From a virus: 45,232 nt of DNA. Positions 8,275 through 16,012 of this stretch are shown piece after piece. The translations under genes and the position numbers were made by a program. The DNA is taken from IMG/VR virus record IMGVR_UViG_3300042538_000001, positions 1 through 45,232 of that record. The stretch is one strand, 5' to 3'. Below the pieces are notes generated by a model. It did no database searches. It was not told where the DNA came from and worked only from the letters and a program-made list of their open reading frames with translations. How positions within the stretch are numbered: position 1 is the stretch's first letter; the number at the start of each line of letters is the position of its first letter.

Positions 8275-8607
8275 ATGAAAAACTACATTCAGGATGGCAA
8301 GACCATCACCCTGACCGCCCCGGCCGGCGGCGTGACCTCCGGCATCGGCGTGCTGATCGGCGCGCTGTTCGTCGTGCCGCTGTTCAGCGCTGTGCAGGGC
8401 GAGTCGTTCGAGGCCCGCACCACCGGCGTGGTGAGCTTGCCCAAGGCCGCCGGCGCCGTCACCGAGGGCGCCAAGCTCTACTGGGACAACGCGGCTAAGA
8501 ACGTCACCACGACGGCCACGGCCAACACCTTCATCGGCTACGCCGCCGGGGCTCAGGCTTCGGGTGATGCCACGGTGAACGTGCTCCTGCGCCAGGCCGG
8601 CGTCTAA
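8275..8607 (+). CDS. Capsid decoration/cement protein (DUF2190)
   Basis: A 110-residue protein of the DUF2190 type: IQDGKTITLTAPAGGV at the start, a Gly/Val-rich small beta barrel, then a segment with KLYWDN and VTTTATANTFIGYAA. Members act as capsid cement or decoration proteins and are encoded directly after the major capsid gene, as here. It should bind the outside of the expanded head. No membrane function is implied, although the Gly/Leu/Val segment near residues 22-40 is hydrophobic. Confidence 0.85.
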   Translation: MKNYIQDGKTITLTAPAGGVTSGIGVLIGALFVVPLFSAVQGESFEARTTGVVSLPKAAGAVTEGAKLYWDNAAKNVTTTATANTFIGYAAGAQASGDATVNVLLRQAGV

Positions 8608-8611
8608 GCCC

Positions 8612-9001
8612 ATGCCGTCGCTGTTCGCCCATCTGGAGCGCGTCGCGGGCGCCACCATCGACCAGGTCATGGCCGAAGGGTTCGTGTTCACGCCGCGCCA
8701 GAAGGCGGGCGGCGACGTCAATGGCCGGGCCTCCGATGCCGGCCTGCCCATCCTCGTCACCGGCATCTTCGTCTGTGACGGCAAGCTGATCCACGCCGAA
8801 GGGCGTGGCCAGGCGGACGAGGACGCCCCCGCCATGATGGCGGCCCCGGCCTTCATCGATGCCTTCGCCAGCGAGTTCCCGGACCGGCCTGAAGAGGGCT
8901 GGCACGTGCGGCGCGTCGACACCGGCGAGCGCTTCCGGGTCGGCGATGTCAAGGACATCGAGGGCGGGCGCCTCTACATCGCACTCACGAGGCAGAAATG
9001 A
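8612..9001 (+). CDS. Head completion / head-tail adaptor-like protein
   Basis: A 129-residue protein lying between the cement protein and the tail-completion gene, the slot normally used by head-tail adaptors such as lambda gpFII. The N terminus (LFAHLERVAGATIDQVMAEGFVFTP) and the C-terminal beta strands (GERFRVGDVKDIEGGRLYIALTRQK) fit the general pattern of these small adaptors. No specific catalytic residues are seen. Its stop overlaps the next start (ATGA at 8998-9001), so translation is coupled. The assignment rests mainly on position. Confidence 0.6.
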   Translation: MPSLFAHLERVAGATIDQVMAEGFVFTPRQKAGGDVNGRASDAGLPILVTGIFVCDGKLIHAEGRGQADEDAPAMMAAPAFIDAFASEFPDRPEEGWHVRRVDTGERFRVGDVKDIEGGRLYIALTRQK

Positions 9002-9750
9002 GTCTCGCCCGCACTGCCCTGCGCCTGGCGGCCGTCGAGGCGCTCACCACTGACGCGGTCATCGCTGCCCTGTGCGACAAGCGCGTCTACGACTCGCGCC
9101 TGACGGATTTCGACCGCGAGGAGCCGGTGCCCGTGCTTATCGTCACCACCGACGATGACCAGGGCGAGGCCTACTCGCAGAACGGTGGCCCGCCCTTCGA
9201 CACCACGGTGGAGCTGTCGATCGAGATCGCTATGAAAGCGGTTGCGGTCGATGACCAGAACCAGGTGGTGGGGATCGGCTCGCCCGCCACCGACCGCGAG
9301 CTGGAGGCCTCCCTCGATCTCCTCGAGGAGCGCGCCGTCGCGGTGCTCGCCACCAATGCGCTGGTCCGCAAGGTCACGCGCCGGGTCACCCGCAAGAAGT
9401 CCGTGCGCTTTGTTACCGACGATGTCGGCGAAAAGCTCGCCGTCCGCTTTGTGACCCTGACCGCCGCGCTCAAAGGCGAGGAGCGGCATGCGCTTGATCT
9501 GCCGACCGGGCCCTTCGCCCGGCTGCCGGATCCGCTGCGCACGGTCTGCGTGGCGATGCCGGAGGGCTCCTCGGCGCGGGCCACCTGCCAAATGATCTTC
9601 GACGCCCTGCCGCCGCTCGCGGCTGAGCCCTTCACCGGCGCCAACCTGGCACTGCAGCCGTCCGCCCTATCGCCGTCCGGTCCGCCGGTTCGGGCCGATC
9701 AGGAGGGCGCCAACCCTGAGATCCACGACAACACCCATCGCATTCCGTGA
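8998..9750 (+). CDS. Tail terminator/completion-like protein
   Basis: A 250-residue protein following the adaptor. The N-terminal 150 residues have the alternating strand/helix pattern of tail-terminator proteins (LIVTTDDDQGEAY, then TTVELSIEIAMKAVAV), and the position between head genes and tail sheath fits. The C-terminal part (about 190-250) is low-complexity and Pro/Ser-rich, longer than in typical gpU-type terminators. Start and stop overlap the neighbouring genes by a few bases. The function is inferred from gene order. Confidence 0.5.
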   Translation: MSLARTALRLAAVEALTTDAVIAALCDKRVYDSRLTDFDREEPVPVLIVTTDDDQGEAYSQNGGPPFDTTVELSIEIAMKAVAVDDQNQVVGIGSPATDRELEASLDLLEERAVAVLATNALVRKVTRRVTRKKSVRFVTDDVGEKLAVRFVTLTAALKGEERHALDLPTGPFARLPDPLRTVCVAMPEGSSARATCQMIFDALPPLAAEPFTGANLALQPSALSPSGPPVRADQEGANPEIHDNTHRIP

Positions 9751-9758
9751 GGCCTCGC

Positions 9759-9947
9759 ATGCGCAAACACGTGACCCCGGCGGACCCTGCCGCCTCGATC
9801 CCGGATCCGGCCCACGGCCGCGACCTGCCGCCTGAGGGCGCGGAGGTTGACTGGGATGCCTACTGGGCCGGCCTGCAGCTGCGCGGCGATATCACCGTCA
9901 CCGAAATCGCGGAGGCCGCCCAGCCGCCCGCTAAAGCCAAACCCTGA
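9759..9947 (+). CDS. Mu gp38-like protein (DUF2635)
   Basis: A 62-residue protein with the DUF2635 pattern: MRKHVTPADP, a Pro/Asp-rich middle, then LPPEGAEVDWDAYWAGLQLRGD. In Mu and relatives this small protein is encoded just before the tail sheath, exactly as here. Its role is unknown but it belongs to the contractile-tail set. The ATG at 9759 is preferred to the in-frame GTG at 9747, which overlaps the previous stop. Confidence 0.85.
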   Translation: MRKHVTPADPAASIPDPAHGRDLPPEGAEVDWDAYWAGLQLRGDITVTEIAEAAQPPAKAKP

Positions 9948-9979
9948 TCCGTCCACCCGATTGAGGAGAGCCCGACACC

Positions 9980-11515
9980 ATGGTCGCCTTCAACAACATG
10001 CCCGGCGACATCCGGGTGCCCCTGTTTTATGCCGAGGTCAATGCGGGCGTGCCGCCCTATTCCGGCACCTCCCGCCTGGTGCTCCTTGGCCGCAAGACGA
10101 ACGCCGGCTCGGCGGCCAGCATGACGCCGCGCAACCTCGGCTCGGCCGATCCGAATGCCCTGTTCGGCGTCGGCTCCATGCTCGCCCTGCAGGCCGCCGC
10201 TGCGCGCTGGCATAACCCAACCGGCGAGATTTGGGCCCTGCCGGTCGCCGATCCATCCGGCACAGCCGCCACCGGCACGATCGCGATCACCGGCACGGCC
10301 ACCGCCGCCGGCACGCTGGTGCGCTACATCGCCGGCGAGCGGGTGCAGGTCTCGGTCGCCGCAGGCGACACAGCAGCCGTCGTGGGCGCGGCGTTCGCCG
10401 CTGCCGTCGGCAAGGGCTTCACGAAGTATGGCCGCACGCTGGCGCACCCGGTGACCGCCGGGCATGCGACCGGCACCGTGACGCTCACGGCCCGCCACGT
10501 CGGCACGGAAGGCAACAGCATCCGCCTCGAGGCCGGTCTTGACGGCGACGAGGTCGATCCCGCTGGCCTCACCGTCACCATCGCCTCTGCGACGCTCACC
10601 GGCGGCACAGGCGATGTCGACATGGCGGCCGCGCTCGCCGCGCTCGGCGCCGAGCCGTTCGACTGGATCGCTGGCCCGTACGCCTCCACCGCCCAGCTCG
10701 ATGCGGTGCGCAGCTTCCTGTCGGATGCTGGCTCTGGCCGCTGGTCGCCGACGGTGGGGCTTGATGGCCACTACATTACCTACCTCAACGGCAACCTGTC
10801 GACGCTCACCGCCTTCGGCGCGGGACGCAACGACCGCCACGTCACCATCAAGGGCGGCCTCAATTCGCCGAGCGCGCCCTGGCAGCATGCGGCGATTGAC
10901 GGCGCCATCACGGCGTTCTCGAAGAACCTCGGGCGCTCGATCTCGGAGGCGGTAGAGATCGCCCGTCCCCTCCACACCCTGGTCAAGCAGGGCGTGCGGG
11001 CGCCGAAGGCCTCAGCCGACCAGTGGAAGCTCGCCGATCGCGACTCGCTCTACCGCAATGGGATCGCTGCGGACGTGGTGCGCGCCGACGGCCAGGTGGC
11101 GATTGACCGCATGGTCACCACCTACCAGACCAATGACTGGGGGCAGGCCGACATCACCTTCCTCGATGTAGAGACGCTTGCGATCGCAGCCTATGTGAAG
11201 CGCTACCTCAAGACGCGCATCACCTCGCTCTACCCGCGCCATGTGCTGAAGGATGAGAACCCAACCAGTCAGCAGGGCATCGTCACGCCCAAGCAGATCC
11301 GGGCGGCGATCATCCACGTGTATGGCGAGCTCTACGACGCCGGCCTGGTCGAGAAGCCCGACCTGTTCGCGCAGTACCTGATCGTCGAGCGCTCGGGCGA
11401 CCCGAACCGGATCAACGCCTACCTGCCGGTCGACGTGGCCAACCAGTTCCGGGTGTTCGCGGCCAACATCACGATCTTCCCGGAGCTCAACTCCAACATC
11501 GCGGCGCTCCAGTAG
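9980..11515 (+). CDS. Contractile tail sheath protein (Mu gpL-like)
   Basis: A 511-residue sheath subunit that polymerises around the tail tube and contracts on infection. The opening (VAFNNMPGDIRVPLFYAEV) is the hallmark of Mu-type sheaths. The C-terminal half includes the conserved core region with ITSLYPRHVLKDEN and the final beta strand region ending VFAANITIFPELNSNIAALQ. The residues about 85-215 form a variable, Thr/Gly/Ala-rich domain that is likely surface-exposed. It is followed by the tube gene after about 50 bp. It defines the phage as a myovirus. Confidence 0.95.
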   Translation: MVAFNNMPGDIRVPLFYAEVNAGVPPYSGTSRLVLLGRKTNAGSAASMTPRNLGSADPNALFGVGSMLALQAAAARWHNPTGEIWALPVADPSGTAATGTIAITGTATAAGTLVRYIAGERVQVSVAAGDTAAVVGAAFAAAVGKGFTKYGRTLAHPVTAGHATGTVTLTARHVGTEGNSIRLEAGLDGDEVDPAGLTVTIASATLTGGTGDVDMAAALAALGAEPFDWIAGPYASTAQLDAVRSFLSDAGSGRWSPTVGLDGHYITYLNGNLSTLTAFGAGRNDRHVTIKGGLNSPSAPWQHAAIDGAITAFSKNLGRSISEAVEIARPLHTLVKQGVRAPKASADQWKLADRDSLYRNGIAADVVRADGQVAIDRMVTTYQTNDWGQADITFLDVETLAIAAYVKRYLKTRITSLYPRHVLKDENPTSQQGIVTPKQIRAAIIHVYGELYDAGLVEKPDLFAQYLIVERSGDPNRINAYLPVDVANQFRVFAANITIFPELNSNIAALQ

Positions 11516-11568
11516 CGCCGCCTTCCTTCCTTCCGACCTTTCCCGTCACAGCTTAGGAGAGCCGCGCC

Positions 11569-11934
11569 ATGGATACCAAAGGCGGTCGCTATTCCATCGA
11601 CATCAACGGCCGCGTGTTTTCAGGGCGCGGCGAGGCCACCATCAACCCGAGCACGGTCTCAATCACGGCTGGCGCCAACATGGACGGCACGGCCTATCGC
11701 ACGATCGCGCCGAAGCTCGCGTCGCTCGAGCTGACCTTCGACCGCGGCTCCGGCTTCAAGTGGGATGCCGCCATGCTGCTCGAAGAGGTCAACGTGACCT
11801 TCATCGAGGACGATGTCGGCGTCACGCACCTGTTCACCAAGGCCAGCTGGGTTGGTGAGGGCGCGTCGATCAACACCGCCACCGGCGAGGTCTCGGGCAT
11901 CAGCGTCCAGACCGACCGGTACCGGGCGGCCTAA
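11569..11934 (+). CDS. Tail tube protein (Mu gpM-like)
   Basis: A 121-residue tube subunit. The order sheath-tube, the size and the sequence pattern (GGRYSIDINGRVFSGRGEATINPSTVS, and near the C terminus WVGEGASINTATGEVSGISVQTDRY) fit the Mu gpM family. It forms the inner hexameric rings of the contractile tail. A good ribosome site (AGGAGAG) precedes the ATG. It is the last gene before the inserted leftward moron. Confidence 0.93.
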   Translation: MDTKGGRYSIDINGRVFSGRGEATINPSTVSITAGANMDGTAYRTIAPKLASLELTFDRGSGFKWDAAMLLEEVNVTFIEDDVGVTHLFTKASWVGEGASINTATGEVSGISVQTDRYRAA

Positions 11935-11970
11935 GGGCCTTCAGGCCGGCGGGGCTCCACGCTCTGCCGG

Positions 11971-12315
11971 CTACTGGATCTCGAAAGACGCGTCGGCCGT
12001 GGTCGGCTTCCGGCAGGCGACATAGACCCGCTTGAGGCGCTCCAGCCGGGCGTCGAAGCGCACGTCATTCGAGGTCATAAGCTCCGACAGCCAGACTTCG
12101 CTCGACTGGCCCCGGGCGATCGCCACGTTCATCGCCTTATAGCGAGAGTTGACGGCGATGTAGCAGTCACCCAGGTCGAAGCCGTTGGGGTTGGACAATT
12201 CCAGGACCCGATCGTTGGCCCGGACCCGGAGGTTGAGCGAGTCATAAGCCTGCGCCCCCGCTGGCAGCAGCATCACGCCGCCGATCAGCAGCGCTGTCAA
12301 ACCAAAAAATCGCAT
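11971..12315 (-). CDS. Secreted protein, probable moron inserted in the tail operon
   Basis: A leftward gene of 114 residues inside an otherwise wholly rightward structural operon. It has a clear Sec signal peptide (MRFFGLTALLIGGVMLLPAGAQA, cut before Tyr) and two Cys residues (GDCYIAVN and YVACRKP) able to form a disulfide. The mature part looks like a small beta-sandwich of the kind seen in bacterial exported proteins with an N-x-F-D...C pattern. That resemblance is from memory and not certain. The ATG at 12315 has GGGGGAA upstream; an ATG at 12330 would overlap the chaperone start. Its own promoter would have to lie inside the chaperone gene. A role in altering the lysogen surface is possible. 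Confidence 0.75.
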   Translation of the reverse strand: MRFFGLTALLIGGVMLLPAGAQAYDSLNLRVRANDRVLELSNPNGFDLGDCYIAVNSRYKAMNVAIARGQSSEVWLSELMTSNDVRFDARLERLKRVYVACRKPTTADASFEIQ

Positions 12316-12328
12316 CGAGCATTCCCCC

Positions 12329-12685
12329 ATGAAAACCGTTGATCTCAGTCAAGCTTATACGACCCACGCCGGTGAGGAAAAGTCTCTCACCCTGAGGGAG
12401 CCCAAGTTCAACGACATCATGGCTCTGGGTGAGCCGGTCGCGTCCGGCTGGATGCCTGGTGGGGTTGTCGTGCGCAACGTGAATTACGAATGCGTGCAGG
12501 GCTATGCTGAGCGCCTGGTGCAGAAGCCCTGGGACCCGGTCCTGCTCGGGCGGCTGAACGTCCGTGACACCCAGGCTGTCGTGGAGGCGATCCTTGATTT
12601 TTTTCGGCAGCCGGAGACGCCTCCGGCCGAGCCGACGAACTCGTCCTCGTCCTCGGCTGGGACGCCGGCACCGTCGGCAACCTGA
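12329..12685 (+). CDS. Tail assembly chaperone, short form (Mu gp41-like)
   Basis: A 118-residue protein of the phage tail assembly chaperone family: MKTVDLSQAYTTHAGEEKSLTLREPKFNDIMALGEP, then a helical part ending in AVVEAILDFFRQ. It holds the tape measure protein until the tube assembles around it. The last 25 residues (Pro/Thr/Ser run) are low complexity, as expected for a frame that is usually only a by-product of the overlapping reading. The ATG shares two bases with an alternative start of the leftward gene. See the frameshifted product for the long form. Confidence 0.85.
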   Translation: MKTVDLSQAYTTHAGEEKSLTLREPKFNDIMALGEPVASGWMPGGVVVRNVNYECVQGYAERLVQKPWDPVLLGRLNVRDTQAVVEAILDFFRQPETPPAEPTNSSSSSAGTPAPSAT

Positions 12686-12771
12686 CCCTGTCGCAGCTCG
12701 CCTACTGGTCCGAGCGTGCCCGGACGGCTGCCAAAGACCCTAAACATCCGATCTGGAGGCGGCTGCGATGA
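12329..12771 (+). CDS. Tail assembly chaperone, long form by programmed -1 frameshift
   Basis: Seven T residues (12598-12604) lie in the order T-TTT-TTT in the gp41 frame, a canonical slippery site. A -1 slip continues reading at 12604 in a frame that stays open for 55 codons and stops at TGA 12769-12771. This overlaps the tape measure ATG at 12768. The fused product would be about 147 residues. The extension contains LTLSQLAYWSERARTAAKD, a helix pattern like Mu gp42-type T extensions and lambda gpT. It has normal amino acid composition, unlike the Ser/Thr/Pro tail of the zero frame. This is the conserved arrangement in long-tailed phages. Confidence 0.8.
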
Positions 12772-14810
12772 GCCTGATGGGCGCCAGAACAATGGAAGCG
12801 CGCGCGATCATCAGCGCGCAGGACCGCACCGGCCGCGTGTTCCAGCAGGTCGCCGGCAAGATGCGCGCGCTCGATCATCAGGCCCGGGCCGTGAGCCAGT
12901 CCATGGTGGCGAGCAATGGGATGCTGGCCGCTTCCGCGCGGGCTCTCGCGCCGCTGCTGGCTCCGGTCGCCATCGGGTATGGCATCAAGACGCTTGCGGG
13001 GGAATCGCTCTCCCTCGAGCGCACGATGATCCAGGTGCAGAAGGCGACCAACGCCTCCGGCGCCGATCTCAAGGCGTATGAGCAGAACATCCTCGACCTG
13101 GCGCGCGAAACCGGCAAGTCGAAAGAGGAGATCGGCTCGATCATGGCGGCCGCCGCTTTCGCCGGGCGCCCGCTGGAAGATCTCGCCCGATACACCGCTT
13201 TTGCCGCCAAGGCGACCAGCGCCTGGGGCACCAATGCCGAGGAGACGGGCCAGGCCTTGGCCGAGCTCGGCAACATCTACAAGGCGAGTCAGGGCCGACT
13301 GGAAGAGATCGGTGACGCCATCAACCATGTGGCCGACAATGCAGCGGCCAGCGAGAAGGATCTCGTCGAGTTCCTGCGCCGCTCGGGTGCCGTTGGCAAT
13401 CAGGCCGGATTGACAGCCGAGCAGACCATCGCCTTCGGCGCGGCCATGAAGGAGGTCGGCGTCGGCACCGAGGTCGCGGCCACCACCTTCAATACGCTGA
13501 TGAACGCGATGGCGCTCGGCAACGAGTTCCTCGACGACAGCAAAGAAGGCTTCAAAGCGCTCGGGATCAACGCCGCCAAGGTGCAGAAGGAATTCGCCAA
13601 GAAGCCGCTGGAGACCACGGTCAAGCTGCTTGAACGCATCTCCAAGATCAAGGACCCGATCAAGCGTAGCCAGGTCCTGACCGACCTGTTCGGCAAGGAG
13701 TACCAGGACAACATCGCCATCCTCGCCGGGAACCTGGGCGGGCTGGAGAAGGCGCTCGGCCTCGTCGGCAACAAGGGCGCCTATGCCGGCTCGATCATGC
13801 AGGGCTTCCAGAAGGCGATGGACACCGATGTTGGCCGGATCGAACGGGCGACGCAGGCGCTGGATGTGTTGGCAACCCGCAGCGGCAACGCTTTCAAGGT
13901 GATGGCCGGCTCGGCGGCCGAGGAGATCAACAGGTTCGTCGATTCTGTCGAGAAGGGGGACACCAGCGTCCAGCGCCTCCTGACCTACTACAACGAGCTC
14001 CAGAAGGGGCGCGATGGAACGAACGACATCCAGAGCCCGGCGGAGGATCTCAACCGCTGGGCCGAGGAAAACTGGGGCCGGTTCACACCCCGAGCGCTGT
14101 TCGATGAGTATTTCGGACGGACCGGCGCGGAGGCGCGGGCGAAGGGTCAGTCCGCGGCCATTGCTGAGGATGTGGCGCGAGAGAACGAAGCCTTGGCGCG
14201 GGAGGCACGGGCGCAGCGGGCCCGTGACGAGGCGCAGCGCCGCCTGACAGGCGGGCCCTTATTGCCCTCTGAGCGCCGTCGGTTCGAGCTGGAGCGCGGA
14301 CGGGCGGAGGACGAGCTCAGGGCAGCGGCTCCCGCTGCCACAGAGATCCGTCGCACCCGCGCGGCCTTGCCGGGCCAGGTGGCGGATCTTGAGCGCCGGG
14401 TGGCGTCGGGTGATCGGCTGATGTCCTTCGCCCGTCCCCCGAGCGAGCCGGTCTTTCAGGCCGGTCCAGGCCTGCTGTCGTTCGCACCGAACCGCTCGGG
14501 TATGGCCCTGACTGGTGGTCTCACCGGCAAGGCCGAGGCGGTGGTCTCCCAGCCAGTCGACGTGACCGGCAAGGTCGAAGCTGTGCTCTCCCAGCCGATT
14601 GATCTCACCGGCAAGGTCGAAGCTGTGGTCACACAGCCGGTCGACGTGACCGGCAAGGTCGAGGCTGAAATCGTCGGGCAGGCCACTGTCAACGTGCGGG
14701 TGCAGGTCGAGGGTGGCGGGCGTGTCGTCGGCATGGGGGCGGAATCCACTGGCAATATCCGCGCCAATCTCGGCACCTCCATGCCGCACATCAAAGCAGG
14801 ACCGCGATAG
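12768..14810 (+). CDS. Tail tape measure protein
   Basis: A 680-residue tape measure that sets tail length and is ejected with the DNA. It has an N-terminal helical region, a hydrophobic segment (about residues 43-65), a phage-tail minor domain (ETGKSKEEIGSIMAAAAFAGR...), long charged helices between residues 430 and 560, and a C-terminal repeat region. The repeats (about 585-640) are four units of a 14-residue motif, TGKVEAVVSQPVDV-like. The final segment is beta-rich. The start overlaps the chaperone frameshift stop. The length fits a short-to-medium contractile tail of roughly 100 nm by the usual 0.15 nm per residue rule. Confidence 0.92.
   Translation: MSLMGARTMEARAIISAQDRTGRVFQQVAGKMRALDHQARAVSQSMVASNGMLAASARALAPLLAPVAIGYGIKTLAGESLSLERTMIQVQKATNASGADLKAYEQNILDLARETGKSKEEIGSIMAAAAFAGRPLEDLARYTAFAAKATSAWGTNAEETGQALAELGNIYKASQGRLEEIGDAINHVADNAAASEKDLVEFLRRSGAVGNQAGLTAEQTIAFGAAMKEVGVGTEVAATTFNTLMNAMALGNEFLDDSKEGFKALGINAAKVQKEFAKKPLETTVKLLERISKIKDPIKRSQVLTDLFGKEYQDNIAILAGNLGGLEKALGLVGNKGAYAGSIMQGFQKAMDTDVGRIERATQALDVLATRSGNAFKVMAGSAAEEINRFVDSVEKGDTSVQRLLTYYNELQKGRDGTNDIQSPAEDLNRWAEENWGRFTPRALFDEYFGRTGAEARAKGQSAAIAEDVARENEALAREARAQRARDEAQRRLTGGPLLPSERRRFELERGRAEDELRAAAPAATEIRRTRAALPGQVADLERRVASGDRLMSFARPPSEPVFQAGPGLLSFAPNRSGMALTGGLTGKAEAVVSQPVDVTGKVEAVLSQPIDLTGKVEAVVTQPVDVTGKVEAEIVGQATVNVRVQVEGGGRVVGMGAESTGNIRANLGTSMPHIKAGPR
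14520..14681 (+). repeat. 42-bp tandem repeats in the tape measure gene
   Basis: Units begin at 14520, 14562, 14604 and 14646 (the last is shortened). Each encodes the 14-residue pattern G-K-(A/V)-E-A-(V/E)-x-x-Q-(P)-(V/I)-D-(V/L)-T. Units are similar but not identical at DNA level, so they have diverged after duplication. In-frame gain or loss of units would change tail length slightly. Confidence 0.85.
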
Positions 14811-14819
14811 GGGCACACG

Positions 14820-15296
14820 ATGCGTGACTGGACAAAGACCCTGCGCAAGGCCTCCTTTCGCGGGGTGCCGTTCCAGGTCGAGAGCGAGGGGTTGGCTGGG
14901 GGCGGCCGCCACATCGCGGTGCACGAGTATGTCCGCTCGGAGGATATTCAGACAGAGGACATGGGTCGCAAGGCCAACCGCTATCGCGTGACGGCCTATA
15001 TCGCCAACGATCTTGCCGACGTGCAGGGCGCGGCACTGGTGGCGGCGCTCACCGCGCCGGGTGTCGGCATTCTGATGCTGCCGATGCTCGGGCCGCTGGA
15101 AGTGAGGATCTCGGGCGACATCAGCACCAATCATTCCAGGGATCAGCTGGGCTATGTCGGTTTCGACTTCGAGGCCGTGGAAGCGGGCTCGGGTTCGCTC
15201 TTCCCGAGCTTGCCGCTCGGCAACCGGCTCGCCGCCGCCGCGGCCGCCTCGATCGCGGGCCTGGCCCGCACCTTCCTCGGAGGTTTCCGGCCATGA
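14820..15296 (+). CDS. DNA circularization protein N-terminal domain (Mu gpN-like, first half)
   Basis: A 158-residue protein with the pattern of the DNA_circ_N domain: the start MRDWTKTLRKASFRGVPF, then the HEYVRSEDIQTEDMGRKANRYRV core and a C-terminal Ala/Leu-rich tail. In Mu gpN this is the first part of a single protein of about 490 residues, a baseplate/tail hub component despite its name. Here the gene ends at 15296 and overlaps the next start by four bases (ATGA), so the two halves are translated as separate proteins in a coupled way. Confidence 0.8.
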   Translation: MRDWTKTLRKASFRGVPFQVESEGLAGGGRHIAVHEYVRSEDIQTEDMGRKANRYRVTAYIANDLADVQGAALVAALTAPGVGILMLPMLGPLEVRISGDISTNHSRDQLGYVGFDFEAVEAGSGSLFPSLPLGNRLAAAAAASIAGLARTFLGGFRP

Positions 15297-16012
15297 CGGA
15301 ACGGGTTTCGCTTGCGGCCGGCGTCGTTCAGGCGCTGTGTGATCGGATCGAGAGCGTGCGCGCAGGTGTGACGCTGGAGGCCGATATTGCCTCTGGGCTC
15401 GGCACGCGCATCGCCCGCACGCGGGCTAGCCTCGTCGGTGCCGTGAGTGTGGTGACGGTGGCTGGGGCAGTCGGCGATTTGTGCGACGTAATCCGGGACC
15501 TCAGCCGTGAGGCTGATCCGGCGCAGGTCGAGGGCTTGGGCTCTGTCGCGCTGCCGCTCCTGGCTGAGGTGTTGCCGATCACCTCGTCTCCGGCGGTGAC
15601 CCTGGCCCTGGATCTGGCTCGGGCGGCGCTGGCCTGCGTCGAGGCTGCGCTGCTGGCCGAAGTGGCCGTCGCCGTCGCCGAGCGCGCTTATGACGATCGC
15701 CTGCAGGCGCAGTCTGCGGCCGGGCGTCTGTCGGCTTTGGCTGAGGGCTCACTGGAGCGCATTGCAGAGACTGGCGGCGAGGAGATCTGGCGGGCGGCCG
15801 GCGAGGCAGTGCGCCAGGCAATCGATTATCTGGGGCGCGGCGCACTCGATCTGAAGCCCGTGGTGCTGGTCGAAGCCATGCGCTCGTTCCCATCAACCCT
15901 GCTCGCCTGGCGCCTCTACGGCGATCCGGAGCGGGCCGAAGAGCTGGTGGCTCGCAACGGGGTGTCCACCCCTCTGTTCATGCCGACATCCTTTGAAGCG
16001 CTGGCCTCATGA
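15293..16012 (+). CDS. Mu gpN-like second half (split DNA circularization protein)
   Basis: A 239-residue helical, Ala/Leu/Val-rich protein directly after the gpN N-terminal domain. Its last 40 residues (FPSTLLAWRLYGDPERAEELVARNGVSTPLFMPTSFEALAS) match the C-terminal end typical of gpN. Residues 30-120 have many hydrophobic runs that could pack in the tail hub. It should form part of the baseplate with gp44. A read error causing the split is possible, but both overlaps are ATGA, which suggests a real gene boundary. Confidence 0.7.
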   Translation: MTERVSLAAGVVQALCDRIESVRAGVTLEADIASGLGTRIARTRASLVGAVSVVTVAGAVGDLCDVIRDLSREADPAQVEGLGSVALPLLAEVLPITSSPAVTLALDLARAALACVEAALLAEVAVAVAERAYDDRLQAQSAAGRLSALAEGSLERIAETGGEEIWRAAGEAVRQAIDYLGRGALDLKPVVLVEAMRSFPSTLLAWRLYGDPERAEELVARNGVSTPLFMPTSFEALAS

